Shown: in pieces, positions 37,889-49,234 of the stretch
Layout of the letters: the number at the start of each line of letters is the position of its first letter
How positions within the stretch are numbered: the first letter of the stretch is position 1
Source: Orbaceae bacterium ESL0721
GTDB lineage: Bacteria > Pseudomonadota > Gammaproteobacteria > Enterobacterales > Orbaceae
Assembly: GCA_029433365.1 (NCBI GenBank)
Contig: JAQTHZ010000001.1
Span: 1,054,001 to 1,118,000, forward strand
DNA length: 64,000 bases
Reading direction: 5' to 3'
Translations under genes and position numbers: made by a program
The notes under the pieces: generated by a model
Databases searched by the model: none
The model's input: the letters and a program-made list of their open reading frames with translations, nothing else
What the model was told of the DNA's origin: nothing

Positions 37889-40576
37889 CTATTTAGCTAT
37901 TTTTTTTCCCTCTTTTTTGCCATGCGTTGACTCTTTTTCAGAAGATTGCAAAGCAGTATCATCACTATCTTTATACGCTCTACCATAGTATGAGTCTAAA
38001 TAGAGCTGTTTTAATTCAGAGATAAGCGGATAACGTGGGTTTGCGCCTGTACATTGGTCATCAAAAGCATCAACTGCCAATTGATCTACTGCTTCAAGAA
38101 ATGCTTTTTCATCGATGCCATATTCTTGTATTGATGCAGGAATATCTAGATCAGTTTTTAACTCTTCTAACCAAGCTAACAATTTTTCAATTTTTTGCTC
38201 ATCAGAATCGGTTGGTTTCGTTAATCCTAAATGGTTTGCAATTTCAGCATAGCGTGTAATAGCTTGTGGATAACCATATTGGCTAAATGTACCTTGCTTA
38301 GTCGGCTTGTTAGTTGCATTGAAACGAATCACATTACAGATAAGCATCGCATTTGCTAAGCCATGTGGTACATGGAATGCTGCGCCTAGTTTATGTGCTA
38401 ATGAGTGACATACACCTAAAAATGCTTGCGCGAATGCAACACCAGCTAGCGTTGCTGCGCTGTGTACTTTTTCTCGTGCAATTGGATTTTTAGCACCCTC
38501 TTTATAACTTGCTGGCAAATATGCTTTTAACATACTTAATGCTTGCAGTGCTTGACCATCAGAGAACTCATTTGCCATGATTGACACATAGGCTTCTAAT
38601 GCATGGGTAACTGCATCATAACCACCAAAGGCACAAAGTGATTTTGGCATCGTCATCACAAGGTTAGCATCAACAATTGCCATATTTGGCGTAATAGCAT
38701 AGTCCGCTAGTGGATATTTTTGACCGGTCTCATCGTCAGTAACAACGGCAAACGGCGTTACTTCAGATCCTGTACCTGATGTGGTCGCGATACAGACCAA
38801 TTTAGCTTTTTCACCCATATTAGGGAAATGGCATGTACGTTTGCGGATATCCATAAAGCGCATAGCCAGTTCATCAAATTTTGTTTCCGGATGTTCATAA
38901 AGTACCCACATAATTTTGGCTGCATCCATTGGAGAACCACCACCAAGTGCAATAATAGTATCTGGTTTAAAAGCTATCATAGCCTCTGTGCCTTTACGCA
39001 CTGTACTTAATGTTGGATCTGCTGCAACTTCAAAAAATGTCTCACAAACCACCCCTCTTTTCTCTAATTGATCAGAAATCTGTTTGGTATAGCCATTTTC
39101 AAATAGGAATTTATCGGTAACAAGGAATACTCTTTTAGCTCCTTGATCAATAATTTCATCTAATGCAATGGGTAATGAACCACGGCGGAAATAGATAGAA
39201 GATGGTAATTTATGCCATAACATATTTTCTGCTCTCTTAGCGACTGTCTTCTTATTAATTAGGTGCTTAGGACCTACATTTTCAGATACTGAGTTACCTC
39301 CCCAAGAGCCACAACCTAATGTTAAAGATGGCGCTAAATCAAAGTTATATAGATCGCCAATTCCACCATGAGTAGAAGGGGTATTGATTAAAATACGGCA
39401 AGTTTTCATTTTGCTACCAAAATAGGCAACTCTATCCCTATTATTATCTTGATCAGTATAAAGAACAGAGGTATGACCTAATCCACCCATCTCAACCAAT
39501 TTTTCTGCCTTATCTACCGCATCTTTAAAGTCTTTAGCTCTAAACATCGCTAATGTTGGCGATAATTTCTCATGTGCAAATGGTTCAGAAGGATCTGTTT
39601 TGGAGACTTCACCAACTAATACTTTGGTAGATTTTGGAACAGTTAGACCTGCCATTTCAGCAATTTTATATGCTGGTTGACCAACGATATTGGCATTTAA
39701 AGCGCCTTTATCATTTAAAATGATCTTTTGTACCGCTTTAGTTTCAGTAGGATTAAGTACGTAAGCACCATATTCAGATAATAGGCGACGAACTTTATCA
39801 TAAACTGAATCTACCACAACGATAGCCTGTTCTGAGGCGCAGATCATACCATTATCAAATGTTTTAGACATCAATACAGAAGCGACAGCACGTTTAAGAT
39901 CAGCCGTTTCATCAATGACAACCGGAGTATTACCTGCACCAACGCCTAAAGCTGGTTTACCTGAGCTATAAGCTGCTTTAACCATACCTGGTCCGCCAGT
40001 TGCAAGAATAGCTGCCACATCTGGATGGTGCATTAAACCATTTGATAACTCAATAGAGGGTTCATCTATCCAACCGATGATATCTGCTGGGGCGCCAGCT
40101 TTAACGGCAGCATCTAATACAATTTTTGCTGCTTGAATTGTGGATTTTTTAGCGCGAGGATGGGGAGAAAAGACAATCGCATTACGTGTTTTAAGGCTAA
40201 TTAAAGATTTAAAAATTGCTGTCGATGTCGGATTAGTTGTTGGAACAATACCACAAATTATACCTAATGGTTCAGCAATTGTGATAGTACCAAATTGTTC
40301 ATTTTCAGCAACGACACCACAGGTTTTATCATGACGATATTTATTAAGGATATACTCTGCCGCAAATAAGTTTTTTATCACTTTATCTTCAACAATACCC
40401 ATACCTGATTCAGCAACAGCTTGCTGCGCCAAAGGGATACGTGCGGCGGCGGCGGCTGTTGCTGCTGCAATAAAAATCTTATCCACTTGCTCTTGCGTAT
40501 AAGTTGCGTAAGTCTCCTGTGCTTTTTTAACTCGCACCATTAACTCATTTAACTCACTCATATCGGTTACTGCCAT
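37889..40576 (-). CDS. adhE: Bifunctional acetaldehyde-CoA/alcohol dehydrogenase AdhE
   Basis: Converts acetyl-CoA to acetaldehyde and ethanol, regenerating NAD+ in anaerobic fermentation; forms spirosomes. 895 residues (E. coli 891). N-terminal aldehyde dehydrogenase half with the catalytic Cys in NGMICASEQ; linker; C-terminal iron-dependent alcohol dehydrogenase half with GGGSPMDAAK and the metal-binding GVCHSLAHKLGAAFHVPHG. The tail is extended and charged (SSEKESTHGKKEGKKIAK). A strong Shine-Dalgarno AAGGAG precedes the ATG. The upstream region has a 15-bp inverted repeat pair that may be an operator. Confidence 0.97.
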   Translation of the reverse strand: MAVTDMSELNELMVRVKKAQETYATYTQEQVDKIFIAAATAAAAARIPLAQQAVAESGMGIVEDKVIKNLFAAEYILNKYRHDKTCGVVAENEQFGTITIAEPLGIICGIVPTTNPTSTAIFKSLISLKTRNAIVFSPHPRAKKSTIQAAKIVLDAAVKAGAPADIIGWIDEPSIELSNGLMHHPDVAAILATGGPGMVKAAYSSGKPALGVGAGNTPVVIDETADLKRAVASVLMSKTFDNGMICASEQAIVVVDSVYDKVRRLLSEYGAYVLNPTETKAVQKIILNDKGALNANIVGQPAYKIAEMAGLTVPKSTKVLVGEVSKTDPSEPFAHEKLSPTLAMFRAKDFKDAVDKAEKLVEMGGLGHTSVLYTDQDNNRDRVAYFGSKMKTCRILINTPSTHGGIGDLYNFDLAPSLTLGCGSWGGNSVSENVGPKHLINKKTVAKRAENMLWHKLPSSIYFRRGSLPIALDEIIDQGAKRVFLVTDKFLFENGYTKQISDQLEKRGVVCETFFEVAADPTLSTVRKGTEAMIAFKPDTIIALGGGSPMDAAKIMWVLYEHPETKFDELAMRFMDIRKRTCHFPNMGEKAKLVCIATTSGTGSEVTPFAVVTDDETGQKYPLADYAITPNMAIVDANLVMTMPKSLCAFGGYDAVTHALEAYVSIMANEFSDGQALQALSMLKAYLPASYKEGAKNPIAREKVHSAATLAGVAFAQAFLGVCHSLAHKLGAAFHVPHGLANAMLICNVIRFNATNKPTKQGTFSQYGYPQAITRYAEIANHLGLTKPTDSDEQKIEKLLAWLEELKTDLDIPASIQEYGIDEKAFLEAVDQLAVDAFDDQCTGANPRYPLISELKQLYLDSYYGRAYKDSDDTALQSSEKESTHGKKEGKKIAK

Positions 40577-40648
40577 ATAAATCTCCTTGAAAATTAAAAA
40601 AATAAAATCTGATTCGCTTTATTTCTTCCATGAGATTAGCAAATTACC

Positions 40649-40768
40649 TTAAAAAACGGAAAATATTACATTTTAAAATTATTCCACTAGGTTTATTATT
40701 GGATTATATAATAATTCATAAGTTAAAAACATTTTTTAATTTGGATTTATTGTTTTTCCGTTTTTTAA
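40649..40768. promoter_or_regulatory. Widely spaced 15-bp inverted repeat upstream of adhE
   Basis: TTAAAAAACGGAAAA at 40649-40663 and its exact complement TTTTCCGTTTTTTAA at 40754-40768, with centres 105 bp apart (about ten helical turns), in the adhE-tcdA spacer. A possible pair of regulator sites. Confidence 0.45.
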
Positions 40769-40807
40769 TATTTAAAAACTTGCTTTAACAGTGTTAATAA
40801 ACGAGAC

Positions 40808-41599
40808 TTAACCACCTATTCGATTTAGAACATAACTCACTGCGACAAAACCAAATGTCGCTGTCACTGTTGTAATGGCACCAAATCCAAATTCACATCC
40901 CATTTTTTTTGCGCCAACTGCCCCTTTTTTTGCCATACAGATAGCACCATTTTCGGCAGGATAGGTTAACTGTTCAGTTGAGTACACGCATGGGATAGAA
41001 TATTTACCTTTACTATCTTTATTCAATTTATAGTTATGTTTTAATTTTTCACGTAATTTAGATACTAATGGATCTTGAATAGTTTTAGCTAAATCCGCAA
41101 TTTTAATCTGTGTTGGATCTTTCTTACCACCAGCTCCACCAATTGTGATCACTTTTAATTTTTGTCTTCTACAGTGCGCCAATAGTGCTGCTTTATCATT
41201 TACGCTATCAATGGCATCAATAATATAGTCATAACGAGGTGACGTTTTAGTACCTAGATAATCATTAACATTATCAGGGTTAATAAAATCATCAATAATC
41301 GTTACTTTACATTCAGGATTAATTTGAACTATCCGTTCAGCCATAACAGCAGTTTTAGCTTGACCTATAGTCGATTTTAAAGCATGAATTTGGCGATTTA
41401 CATTGGTTACACAGACATCATCCATATCAATTAGGGTAATATTTCCAATACCACTTCGTGCTAAAGACTCAGCTACCCAAGATCCCACACCACCTATCCC
41501 AATAACACAAATATGTGCCTTAGAAAAATTAATTAATGCAGGCTCACCATATAGACGGGCTATACCACTAAAACGTTGCCAATAAGCAGTGGAATTCAT
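40808..41599 (-). CDS. tcdA: tRNA threonylcarbamoyladenosine dehydratase TcdA
   Basis: E1-like ATP-dependent enzyme that cyclises t6A37 of tRNAs to ct6A. 263 residues (E. coli 268). ThiF/MoeB fold with the nucleotide motif CVIGIGGVGSWVAESLARSG (about residue 31), IDMDDVCVTNVNRQIHAL, TIGGAGGKKDPTQI and a C-terminal FGAITTVTATFGFVAVSYVL hydrophobic segment. It is followed by the adhE promoter region; one 14-mer motif lies upstream. Confidence 0.95.
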   Translation of the reverse strand: MNSTAYWQRFSGIARLYGEPALINFSKAHICVIGIGGVGSWVAESLARSGIGNITLIDMDDVCVTNVNRQIHALKSTIGQAKTAVMAERIVQINPECKVTIIDDFINPDNVNDYLGTKTSPRYDYIIDAIDSVNDKAALLAHCRRQKLKVITIGGAGGKKDPTQIKIADLAKTIQDPLVSKLREKLKHNYKLNKDSKGKYSIPCVYSTEQLTYPAENGAICMAKKGAVGAKKMGCEFGFGAITTVTATFGFVAVSYVLNRIGG

Positions 41600-41640
41600 G
41601 AATTACAAATTTCTCCAAATTTTACAGGTTATTTTGCAAT

Positions 41641-41654
41641 AACCCTAAAACATT
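41641..41654 (+). repeat. Interspersed intergenic 14-mer, copy 4
   Basis: Exact AACCCTAAAACATT between trkA and tcdA, 42 bases upstream of the tcdA start. Confidence 0.75.
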
Positions 41655-41732
41655 TTAAAAATTTTTTAATTAAAAATTAAAGGGTAAATAATATTTTTAT
41701 CTATCTCTTTATCTATTTTTTTATTTATATTG

Positions 41733-43091
41733 TTATAACAACTTTTCAATATCATTTATCGCTTTTCTATCTGGTAAAAAGATGATGATATGGTCATCAT
41801 CTTCAATGGTAAGATCAGTATTTGCAATGATGACATCATCACCTCGTACAACCGCCCCAATAGTGGCACTTGCTGGTAGTTTAAGGCTATTAATTGTACG
41901 CCCAACTAATTTAGAGGTATCTTTATCGCCATGTGCAACAATCTCCATTATTTCAGATTCACCTTGACGGAGAGAGACAACTTTAATTATCCCCGTCTGT
42001 CTGACATGGCTAAGTAGTGCTGAAATGGTGGCATGTTGTGGTGAGATAGCAATATCAATGACACTATCATTAATCAACTCCAAATAAGCTTGCCGTTGAA
42101 TCAGTACAATCACCTTTTTAGCGCCCATCCGTTTCGCTAACATAGCTGACATAATATTGGATTCATCATCGCTTGTTACTGCAATAAAGAGATCAGTTAT
42201 CTCAACCTGCTCTTGTGAAAGAAGTTCCTGATCAGCTGACTCACCATGCAAAACGGTAGTATTAGAGAGTTTTTCAGCAATACGTTCTGCCCGTGCTGCA
42301 TTCCGTTCAATAATTTTGACTTGATAATCATCTTCTAACCGTTTAGCTAACGCAATTGCAACACTCCCACCACCACTGATGATGATCCGTTTATATGGTT
42401 TCTCTAAACGTTGGAGTTCACTCGTGACTGCTCTAATATTAGTTGGAGTAGTAATAAAATAGACAATATCGCCCGCTTCAATAATCGTTGAGCCAATTGG
42501 TTTAATAAACCGATCTTGTCTATAAATGGCAACAACTCGGGCTTCAATATAAGGGAGATGCATTTTAAGTTCGGATAGTTCACTCCCAACTAATGCACCA
42601 CCATAATAGGCTGTAACTGCAACAAGGCAGACGCGATTGTCATTAAAGGAGGCAAATTGTAGTGCACCAGGATACTGGATTAATTGACTAATATTTTTAG
42701 TTATTAACTTTTCTGGCGCGATGATATGATCGATTGGGATCCCTTCTTGGGTAAAAAAGAGATAATTTTCATCATTATATTCTGGCGCACGGATACGCGC
42801 GACTTTCTGGGGGATATTAAATATAACATGAGCAACTTGACAGGCTATCATGTTGATCTCATCAGAGTTTGTTACAGCCACCAGCATATCAGCCGATTCA
42901 GCGCCCGCACTTTCAAGTACTTGAGGATATGAAGCTTTACCTAAAATAACTTGTAGATCAAATCGCTCTTGCAGTGATTGTAATTTATCTTGATCGTCAT
43001 CAACAACTGTTACATCGTTTTGATTATCTGTAACAAGATACTCAGCCAGTGCACTACCTGTTTGTCCTGCGCCTAGAATAATGATTTTCAT
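41733..43091 (-). CDS. trkA: Trk system potassium uptake regulatory protein TrkA
   Basis: Peripheral NAD(H)-binding subunit controlling the TrkH/TrkG potassium channels. 452 residues (E. coli 458). Two tandem RCK units: N-terminal Rossmann motifs [19 protein letters not shown] and, in the second half, [18 protein letters not shown], each followed by a TrkA-C domain (the last ending [14 protein letters not shown]). Usually next to rsmB/fmt; here it sits between trpS and tcdA, so the local order is rearranged. Confidence 0.95.
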   Translation of the reverse strand: MKIIILGAGQTGSALAEYLVTDNQNDVTVVDDDQDKLQSLQERFDLQVILGKASYPQVLESAGAESADMLVAVTNSDEINMIACQVAHVIFNIPQKVARIRAPEYNDENYLFFTQEGIPIDHIIAPEKLITKNISQLIQYPGALQFASFNDNRVCLVAVTAYYGGALVGSELSELKMHLPYIEARVVAIYRQDRFIKPIGSTIIEAGDIVYFITTPTNIRAVTSELQRLEKPYKRIIISGGGSVAIALAKRLEDDYQVKIIERNAARAERIAEKLSNTTVLHGESADQELLSQEQVEITDLFIAVTSDDESNIMSAMLAKRMGAKKVIVLIQRQAYLELINDSVIDIAISPQHATISALLSHVRQTGIIKVVSLRQGESEIMEIVAHGDKDTSKLVGRTINSLKLPASATIGAVVRGDDVIIANTDLTIEDDDHIIIFLPDRKAINDIEKLL

Positions 43092-43113
43092 TAATACTCA
43101 CATTCGATAAAAA

Positions 43114-44112
43114 TTACCGTACAAAACCAATAGCATCATAAACTTTCTGTAAAGTTGGTTCTGCTTTTGATTGCGCTTTTTCAGCTCCATCTTGCATAAT
43201 CGTCTGTAAATAACTTTCGTCATTACGGAATTGATGATATTTACGTTGCAGCTCAGCTAACATATCAGTCACTTGTAGTGCCACTTCGGTTTTTAAGTGA
43301 CCATACATTTTCCCTTCAAACTCTTTTTCAAGTTCAGAGATAGGTTTACCAGTTATACCTGTTAAAATATCTAATAGATTTGATACACCCACTTTATTAG
43401 CACGATCATAACGTACAACTGGTGGATCTTCTGAATCAGTCATGGCTCTTTTAATTTTTTTAGCAACATCTTGTGGATTTTCAAGCAAACCAATCACATT
43501 ATTACGATTATCATCCGATTTTGACATCTTTTTAGTTGGATCTTGCAGAGACATAATTCGTGCGCCTGATTTAGGGATAAATGGTTCAGGAACAGTAAAA
43601 ATATCACCATAAATGGCATTAAAACGCATCGCAATATCACGGGTCAGTTCTAAATGCTGCTTTTGATCATCTCCAACTGGAACTAATCCTGTTTGATAAA
43701 GTAAAATATCGGCAGCCATTAATACAGGATAATCAAATAGCCCCGCATTAATATTTTCAGCATAACGTGATGATTTATCTTTAAACTGTGTCATACGGCT
43801 TAATTCACCAAAATAGGTATAACAGTTTAGTGCCCAACCAAGCTCAGCATGTGCTGAAACTTGTGACTGCACAAAGATAGTACTTTTTTTAGGATCAATA
43901 CCGCATGCTAAATAGAGCGCTAAAGTATCAAGTGTTGACTTTCTTAACTTTTCCGGATCTTGTCGTACTGTAATTGCATGCTGATTTACAATACAGTAGA
44001 TACAGTCATAACTGTCTTGCAATGTAACCCAACTTCGCAACGCGCCTAAATAGTTACCAAGTGTCAGTTCTCCTGATGGCTGGGCGCCACTAAAAACGAT
44101 AGGTTTACTCAT
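43114..44112 (-). CDS. trpS: Tryptophanyl-tRNA synthetase
   Basis: Class I synthetase charging tRNA-Trp. 332 residues (E. coli 334). HIGH-type motif in [18 protein letters not shown], and KMSKS motif in [14 protein letters not shown]. The C-terminal anticodon-binding helices are complete. It is the third gene of the rpe-gph-trpS unit, 140 bp after gph. Confidence 0.97.
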   Translation of the reverse strand: MSKPIVFSGAQPSGELTLGNYLGALRSWVTLQDSYDCIYCIVNQHAITVRQDPEKLRKSTLDTLALYLACGIDPKKSTIFVQSQVSAHAELGWALNCYTYFGELSRMTQFKDKSSRYAENINAGLFDYPVLMAADILLYQTGLVPVGDDQKQHLELTRDIAMRFNAIYGDIFTVPEPFIPKSGARIMSLQDPTKKMSKSDDNRNNVIGLLENPQDVAKKIKRAMTDSEDPPVVRYDRANKVGVSNLLDILTGITGKPISELEKEFEGKMYGHLKTEVALQVTDMLAELQRKYHQFRNDESYLQTIMQDGAEKAQSKAEPTLQKVYDAIGFVR

Positions 44113-44252
44113 AATCTATTCCTAATTACTATTATTTATATGGTAGATATTTATCCGGTAGATCTTATTCTATCTGCTATCATCGAGATAAGAGCCTTTT
44201 TCTATTAAACCGATGATCAACTTATTTTAAGTTATAAGACAATTTGCTCTAC

Positions 44253-44945
44253 TTATCCTAATTTTGGTAGCGGTAGAAGTGTTAAAATTTCTTTAAAATC
44301 ATCTAACAAAAAATCAGGTTCACTTGTCGCTATTGAGACACCATAATTATAACCATAGGTTAATCCAACCGTTGGGCAGTTAGCATTTTTGGCAGCATCA
44401 ATATCATTTTTTGAGTCCCCAACAAATAGCAACTGATTATTAAAAAGTCCAAAAGTTGCTAAAACTTGATAGATAGGGGCTGGATGTGGTTTTAATTTAA
44501 TGAGATCACCACCACCTAGCACTAAAGAAAAATAGCTATCTATTCCAAGGGATTTGAGTAGTGCAGGTAAGAACTGTTTCGGTTTATTTGTCACTAAAGC
44601 CAGTGGATAATTGTTTTGCTGTAAAATAGAGAGTGTCTCTTTCACATGAGGGAATAATTTAGTCTCTTGATCAATAACTGCATCATAGTGGTGATTAAAT
44701 AAATTTTTAGCATCAGCTAACTGATCTGTTGATAAGGTCACATTAATTGCGCTAAGAACGCGTTCAAGCATTACATCAATACCATTGCCTACCCAATTTT
44801 TAACCTGCTCACTCGTTACAGATGGTAATTTTAGATCAGTTAACATTCTCTGCGTTGCTAATGCAAGACCGGGGACACTATCAACTAATGTACCGTCAAG
44901 ATCAAATGCAACCGCTTGGATATCTTTTACTACTTTAGTTTGCAT
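44253..44945 (-). CDS. gph: Phosphoglycolate phosphatase
   Basis: HAD-family hydrolase removing 2-phosphoglycolate produced by DNA repair. 230 residues. Motif I VAFDLDGTLVDSVPG, motif II ALVTNKPKQF, motif III lysine in GGGDLIKLKPHPAP, motif IV VGDSKNDIDAAKNA. It lies between rpe and trpS as in E. coli dam-rpe-gph-trpS. Confidence 0.94.
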   Translation of the reverse strand: MQTKVVKDIQAVAFDLDGTLVDSVPGLALATQRMLTDLKLPSVTSEQVKNWVGNGIDVMLERVLSAINVTLSTDQLADAKNLFNHHYDAVIDQETKLFPHVKETLSILQQNNYPLALVTNKPKQFLPALLKSLGIDSYFSLVLGGGDLIKLKPHPAPIYQVLATFGLFNNQLLFVGDSKNDIDAAKNANCPTVGLTYGYNYGVSIATSEPDFLLDDFKEILTLLPLPKLG

Positions 44946-45008
44946 AATGTTATTCTTTTTAATAATTAACTTTTTTAGAGTTAATCTTATTGACTAAACA
45001 GTGATTAA

Positions 45009-45677
45009 CTATATTTGTGCTAACTCTTGTCGCATTGCATCAATCACACGCTTATAATTTGGTGCATTAAAAATCGCTGAACCAGCTACAAACATATCAG
45101 CACCTGCCCGTGCAATTTCAGCAATATTTTCAACTTTAACACCACCATCAACTTCAAGTCGAATATCATAACCTGACTTGTCAATCAATTGACGAACTTG
45201 CCGTAATTTAAGCAATGATGAGGGTATGAATGATTGCCCACCAAAACCTGGATTGACACTCATCAAAAGGATAATATCAATTTTATCCATTATATATTGT
45301 AAATAATCTAAAGGGGTTGCAGGATTAAAGACGATTCCAGCAGTACAACCGTGATCTCGAATTAATTGGAGTGAACGATCTAGATGAATTGTTGCTTCAG
45401 GATGAATGGAGATATGTGTAGCGCCTGCTTTTGCAAAAGCGATAATTAACTCTTCAACAGGTGAAACCATTAAATGAACATCGATTGGGGCGGTAATTCC
45501 GTAATCACGTAACGCTTTGCAAAACATTGGACCCATTGTTAAATTCGGTACAAAGTGGTTATCCATCACATCAAAATGGACAACATCACCCCCTGCATCC
45601 AATACGTTTTGTGTCTCTTCTCCTAATTTAGCAAAATTGGCAGATAAAATAGAAGGCGCAATTAGAAAGTTTTTCAC
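45009..45677 (-). CDS. rpe: Ribulose-phosphate 3-epimerase
   Basis: TIM-barrel enzyme of the pentose phosphate pathway interconverting ribulose-5-P and xylulose-5-P. 222 residues. Motifs [51 protein letters not shown] and [12 protein letters not shown], with the metal-binding His/Asp residues present. First gene of rpe-gph-trpS. Its usual upstream neighbour dam is replaced by divergent fabZ. Confidence 0.97.
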   Translation of the reverse strand: MKNFLIAPSILSANFAKLGEETQNVLDAGGDVVHFDVMDNHFVPNLTMGPMFCKALRDYGITAPIDVHLMVSPVEELIIAFAKAGATHISIHPEATIHLDRSLQLIRDHGCTAGIVFNPATPLDYLQYIMDKIDIILLMSVNPGFGGQSFIPSSLLKLRQVRQLIDKSGYDIRLEVDGGVKVENIAEIARAGADMFVAGSAIFNAPNYKRVIDAMRQELAQI

Positions 45678-45939
45678 GGTCAGCCTTTAATTAACTCATT
45701 TTAGATGATTGGAGCATTATAACGGATTACAGTAAAAAAAGGAAAGCTGATAACTGAGAGTTTACCTTCCTATCAACCAATGCTTACCCATTAATTTTTT
45801 TAAAATTTTCTATATAAAGGATGAATTTTAAAATAAATCATAATTTACTCTATTCTACGGCTAAATCACCTTGAGTAGAGACGGTACACTCGGCTATAAT
45901 AGCCGCTATTTATAATAATTATGAAGAAGGACACCCATT

Positions 45940-46386
45940 TTGACTACAGAACTCAACTCTCTAGATATTGAAGAGATCATCAGCCTCTTACCACACCGTT
46001 ATCCTTTCCTAATGGTCGATCGTGTTATCAGTTATGAAAAAGGGAAAACATTAAGGGCGATTAAAAATGTTAGCTTTAATGAACCTTTTTTCCAAGGTCA
46101 CTTTCCTAACAAACCTATCTTTCCAGGTGTCTTAATTTTAGAAGCGATGGCACAAGCAACCGGTATTTTGGCATTTAAAAGTATCGAAGCGTTAACACCC
46201 GGTCAACTTTACTATTTTGCATCTATCGACAAAGCACGATTTAAACGCCCTGTTGTTCCTGGTGATCAATTAGTATTGGATGTCGAATATATTAAAGAAC
46301 GTCGCGGAATTGCGCTCTTCCACGGGGTAGCAACGGTTGATGGAAAATTGGCATGTGAAGCTGAGATGATGTGTGCGCGTAAATAG
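45940..46386 (+). CDS. fabZ: 3-hydroxyacyl-ACP dehydratase FabZ (TTG start)
   Basis: Hot-dog fold dehydratase of type II fatty acid synthesis. 148 residues (E. coli 151). Catalytic His in [14 protein letters not shown] and Glu in [12 protein letters not shown]. The start codon is TTG: AAGGA (45927-45931) is eight bases upstream and there is no in-frame ATG before the conserved N-terminus. E. coli fabZ also uses TTG. It heads fabZ-lpxA-lpxB-rnhB; lpxD, normally upstream, is absent here. Confidence 0.95.
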   Translation: MTTELNSLDIEEIISLLPHRYPFLMVDRVISYEKGKTLRAIKNVSFNEPFFQGHFPNKPIFPGVLILEAMAQATGILAFKSIEALTPGQLYYFASIDKARFKRPVVPGDQLVLDVEYIKERRGIALFHGVATVDGKLACEAEMMCARK

Positions 46387-46581
46387 TTAATCATCAAATA
46401 GTTAATTATATAGATAAAAAAGCTATAAACTCATTACGATTAAATTAGATAAATGGAACATTTAGCGACAGTTTTATCCCCTTTTTTAGTATCTATTCTA
46501 ATAATAGATTAATAATTTAAGATAAAACTCCTATATAGCCGTAATCAGTATTGAGTAAAAAGATAAAATTAAGGAAAAGAT

Positions 46582-47361
46582 ATGGCAACTGAGATACACC
46601 CTAGTTCAGTGATCGAACAGGGTGCAAAAATTGGCGATAATGTCAAAATTGGTCCTTTTTGTTATATTGGCGAGCATGTTGAGATTGGTGATGGCACTTT
46701 TTTAAAATCGCATGTTGTAATCAATGGACATACCAAAATCGGTAAAGATAATCAAATTTATCAATTCACCTCAATCGGCGAAGTAAATCAAGATCTCAAA
46801 TATCGCGGCGAACCTACTCGTACTGAAATTGGCGATCGCAATATGATTCGCGAAAGTGTAACCATACATCGCGGCACCATGCAGGGTAGTGAAATAACAC
46901 GAATAGGCAGCGATAATTTATTAATGATTAATGCGCATGTAGCCCATGATTGTCAAATCGGTGACCACTGCATCTTGGCAAATAATGCAACTCTAGGTGG
47001 GCATGTCGAATTAGGTGATTATGTTATTCTTGGTGGTTTAACAGCAGTTCATCAATTCTGTATTATAGGATCTCATGTGATGGTTGGTGGCTGTTCAGGC
47101 ATTGCCCAAGATGTCCCACCATATGTAATTGCGCAAGGCAATCATGCAACACCTCATGGTATAAATTATGAGGGGCTTAAACGACGTGGATTTAGTAAAG
47201 AGGCGTTACAAGCGATTCGTAATAGTTATAAAATTTTATATCGTGATGGATTAACATTAGATGATGCTAAGGTTGGTATTAAGGCAATTGCTAAACAGCA
47301 TCCTGAAGTTCAACTATTTATTGATTTCTTTGACCATTCAACACGTGGAATAATTCGTTAA
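46582..47361 (+). CDS. lpxA: UDP-GlcNAc acyltransferase LpxA
   Basis: First enzyme of lipid A synthesis, transferring a hydroxyacyl chain from ACP to UDP-GlcNAc. 259 residues (E. coli 262). A left-handed beta helix built of hexapeptide repeats ([20 protein letters not shown] and so on), the catalytic His in [14 protein letters not shown], and a C-terminal helical part with [11 protein letters not shown]. The spacer to fabZ is 195 bp and begins with a short tandem repeat (AAATAGTTAATCATC). Confidence 0.97.
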   Translation: MATEIHPSSVIEQGAKIGDNVKIGPFCYIGEHVEIGDGTFLKSHVVINGHTKIGKDNQIYQFTSIGEVNQDLKYRGEPTRTEIGDRNMIRESVTIHRGTMQGSEITRIGSDNLLMINAHVAHDCQIGDHCILANNATLGGHVELGDYVILGGLTAVHQFCIIGSHVMVGGCSGIAQDVPPYVIAQGNHATPHGINYEGLKRRGFSKEALQAIRNSYKILYRDGLTLDDAKVGIKAIAKQHPEVQLFIDFFDHSTRGIIR

Positions 47362-47377
47362 GAACTTATTTAACACA

Positions 47378-48571
47378 ATGACAACCAAACCGTTAACAAT
47401 AGCCTTAGTAGCTGGAGAAACATCAGGTGATATTCTTGGTGCTGGGCTAATCCATTCATTAACAACATTATTTAATCATAGTGCGGAATTAAAATCGCAA
47501 TACACATCTATCCGTTTTGTCGGTATTGCAGGTCCACAGATGCAGAGTGCCGGTTGTGAAGTATGGTATAAAATGGATGAGTTATCGGTAATGGGTATAG
47601 TTGAAGTGATTGGTAAGTTGCGCCGTATTTTATCGATAAGGCGCGCTATTACTAAACAGCTTATTGAACTTAAACCAGATATTTTTATTGGCATTGATGC
47701 GCCTGATTTTAATTTAACATTAGAAGGTAAATTAAAGAGACACGGCATCAAAACTATCCACTACGTGAGTCCATCTGTCTGGGCATGGAAACAGAGACGC
47801 GTCTTTAAAATCAAAAAAAATACCAATCTAATACTCACATTTCTACCTTTTGAAAAAGCTTTTTATGATAAATATAATGTCCCTTGCCGTTTTATTGGTC
47901 ATAAAATGGCAGATGATATACCACTATCACCAGATAAATTGACTGCTAGAAAAAAACTAGCTATTCCCACAAATTGCAAATGTTTAGCAGTTCTGCCAGG
48001 TAGTCGCCATGCTGAAGTGACACTTTTATCTGCACCTTTTTTACATGCCGCAAAATTACTCAAACAGCGCTATCCAGATCTCCATATTATTGTTCCACTC
48101 TCAAGCCGCAAACGGAGACAAGAGTTTGAACAGATCAAAGCTGAAGTTGCACCTGAATTAGAGATTCAGCTTTTATATGGACACGCCCGAGAAGCAATGA
48201 TAGCAAGTGACGCAGCTATTTTAGCATCAGGTACTGTTGCGCTAGAGTGTATGTTAGCCAAATGCCCAATGGTTGTTGGTTATAAGATGAAACCGTTTAC
48301 TTTTTGGCTGGCTAAAAAATTGGTCAAAACAGCTTATGTTTCACTACCCAATATTTTAGCAGGGAGAGAGATTGTCCCTGAACTGTTACAAAATGAGTGT
48401 ATGCCTGAAAATATTGTAAAAAATGTTATTCCACTTTTAGAGGGCGATAATCAGCAATTAAAAGAGATCTTTTTATCACTGCATAAACAGATTAAGTGCG
48501 GTGCTGATGATCAGGCAGCAGAAGCGGTATTTGACCTAATTAACAGTGATGTATCAACAAAAAGCCCTTAA
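47378..48571 (+). CDS. lpxB: Lipid A disaccharide synthase LpxB
   Basis: GT19 glycosyltransferase joining UDP-diacylglucosamine and lipid X. 397 residues, slightly longer than E. coli LpxB (382), the excess lying near residues 25-45. Motifs: [50 protein letters not shown] and [24 protein letters not shown]. It begins 16 bases after lpxA; translational coupling is likely because no clear Shine-Dalgarno is seen. Confidence 0.96.
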   Translation: MTTKPLTIALVAGETSGDILGAGLIHSLTTLFNHSAELKSQYTSIRFVGIAGPQMQSAGCEVWYKMDELSVMGIVEVIGKLRRILSIRRAITKQLIELKPDIFIGIDAPDFNLTLEGKLKRHGIKTIHYVSPSVWAWKQRRVFKIKKNTNLILTFLPFEKAFYDKYNVPCRFIGHKMADDIPLSPDKLTARKKLAIPTNCKCLAVLPGSRHAEVTLLSAPFLHAAKLLKQRYPDLHIIVPLSSRKRRQEFEQIKAEVAPELEIQLLYGHAREAMIASDAAILASGTVALECMLAKCPMVVGYKMKPFTFWLAKKLVKTAYVSLPNILAGREIVPELLQNECMPENIVKNVIPLLEGDNQQLKEIFLSLHKQIKCGADDQAAEAVFDLINSDVSTKSP

Positions 48572-48637
48572 TCAACTACTCTAAATTATCTATAACTTAA
48601 ATATGTAACCCAAAAATAGCAGCGAGAGAGTATACCT

Positions 48638-49234
48638 ATGTCAACATTCATCTATCCTGAAAATATTACCCTGATCGCTGGCGTAGATGAGGTTGGTAGG
48701 GGACCACTTTGTGGGGACGTAGTTACGGCAGCTGTCATATTAGATCCTAATAATCCTATTAGTGGACTTGCAGACTCTAAAAAATTAACTGAAAAAAAGC
48801 GTGAACAACTGTTTGTGATTATCAAAGAGAGAGCTTTAGCTTGGTCAATTGCAAGATGTTCTGTTGCCGAAATTGATAAACTCAATATTTTACATGCCAC
48901 GATGCTCGCCATGCAACGCGCAGTAGCTGGTTTATCGATCAGACCAAATTATGTATTAGTCGATGGTAATCGCTGCCCTGATTTTGGTATTACCGCAAAA
49001 CCGGTTATTAAAGGGGATAGTTTAGTTGCTGAAATAAGTGCCGCATCTATTTTAGCAAAAGTAACACGTGATCAGGAGATGGTTGAGTTAGATAAAATAT
49101 ACCCTCAATATGGCTTTGCTAAACATAAAGGATACCCTACAAAGGCACATTTAGCCGCGCTAGAACAGCACGGCGTAAACCATCTTTATCGAACCAGCTT
49201 TGCACCGGTAAAAAGATTACTTGCGTTTAGTTAA
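48638..49234 (+). CDS. rnhB: Ribonuclease HII
   Basis: Cleaves RNA in RNA:DNA hybrids and single ribonucleotides in DNA. 198 residues, as in E. coli. Metal-binding motif [38 protein letters not shown] and [20 protein letters not shown]. It follows lpxB by 66 bp. Its 3' end overlaps the 3' end of ndh on the opposite strand by 18 bases. The usual downstream dnaE is missing. Confidence 0.96.
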   Translation: MSTFIYPENITLIAGVDEVGRGPLCGDVVTAAVILDPNNPISGLADSKKLTEKKREQLFVIIKERALAWSIARCSVAEIDKLNILHATMLAMQRAVAGLSIRPNYVLVDGNRCPDFGITAKPVIKGDSLVAEISAASILAKVTRDQEMVELDKIYPQYGFAKHKGYPTKAHLAALEQHGVNHLYRTSFAPVKRLLAFS

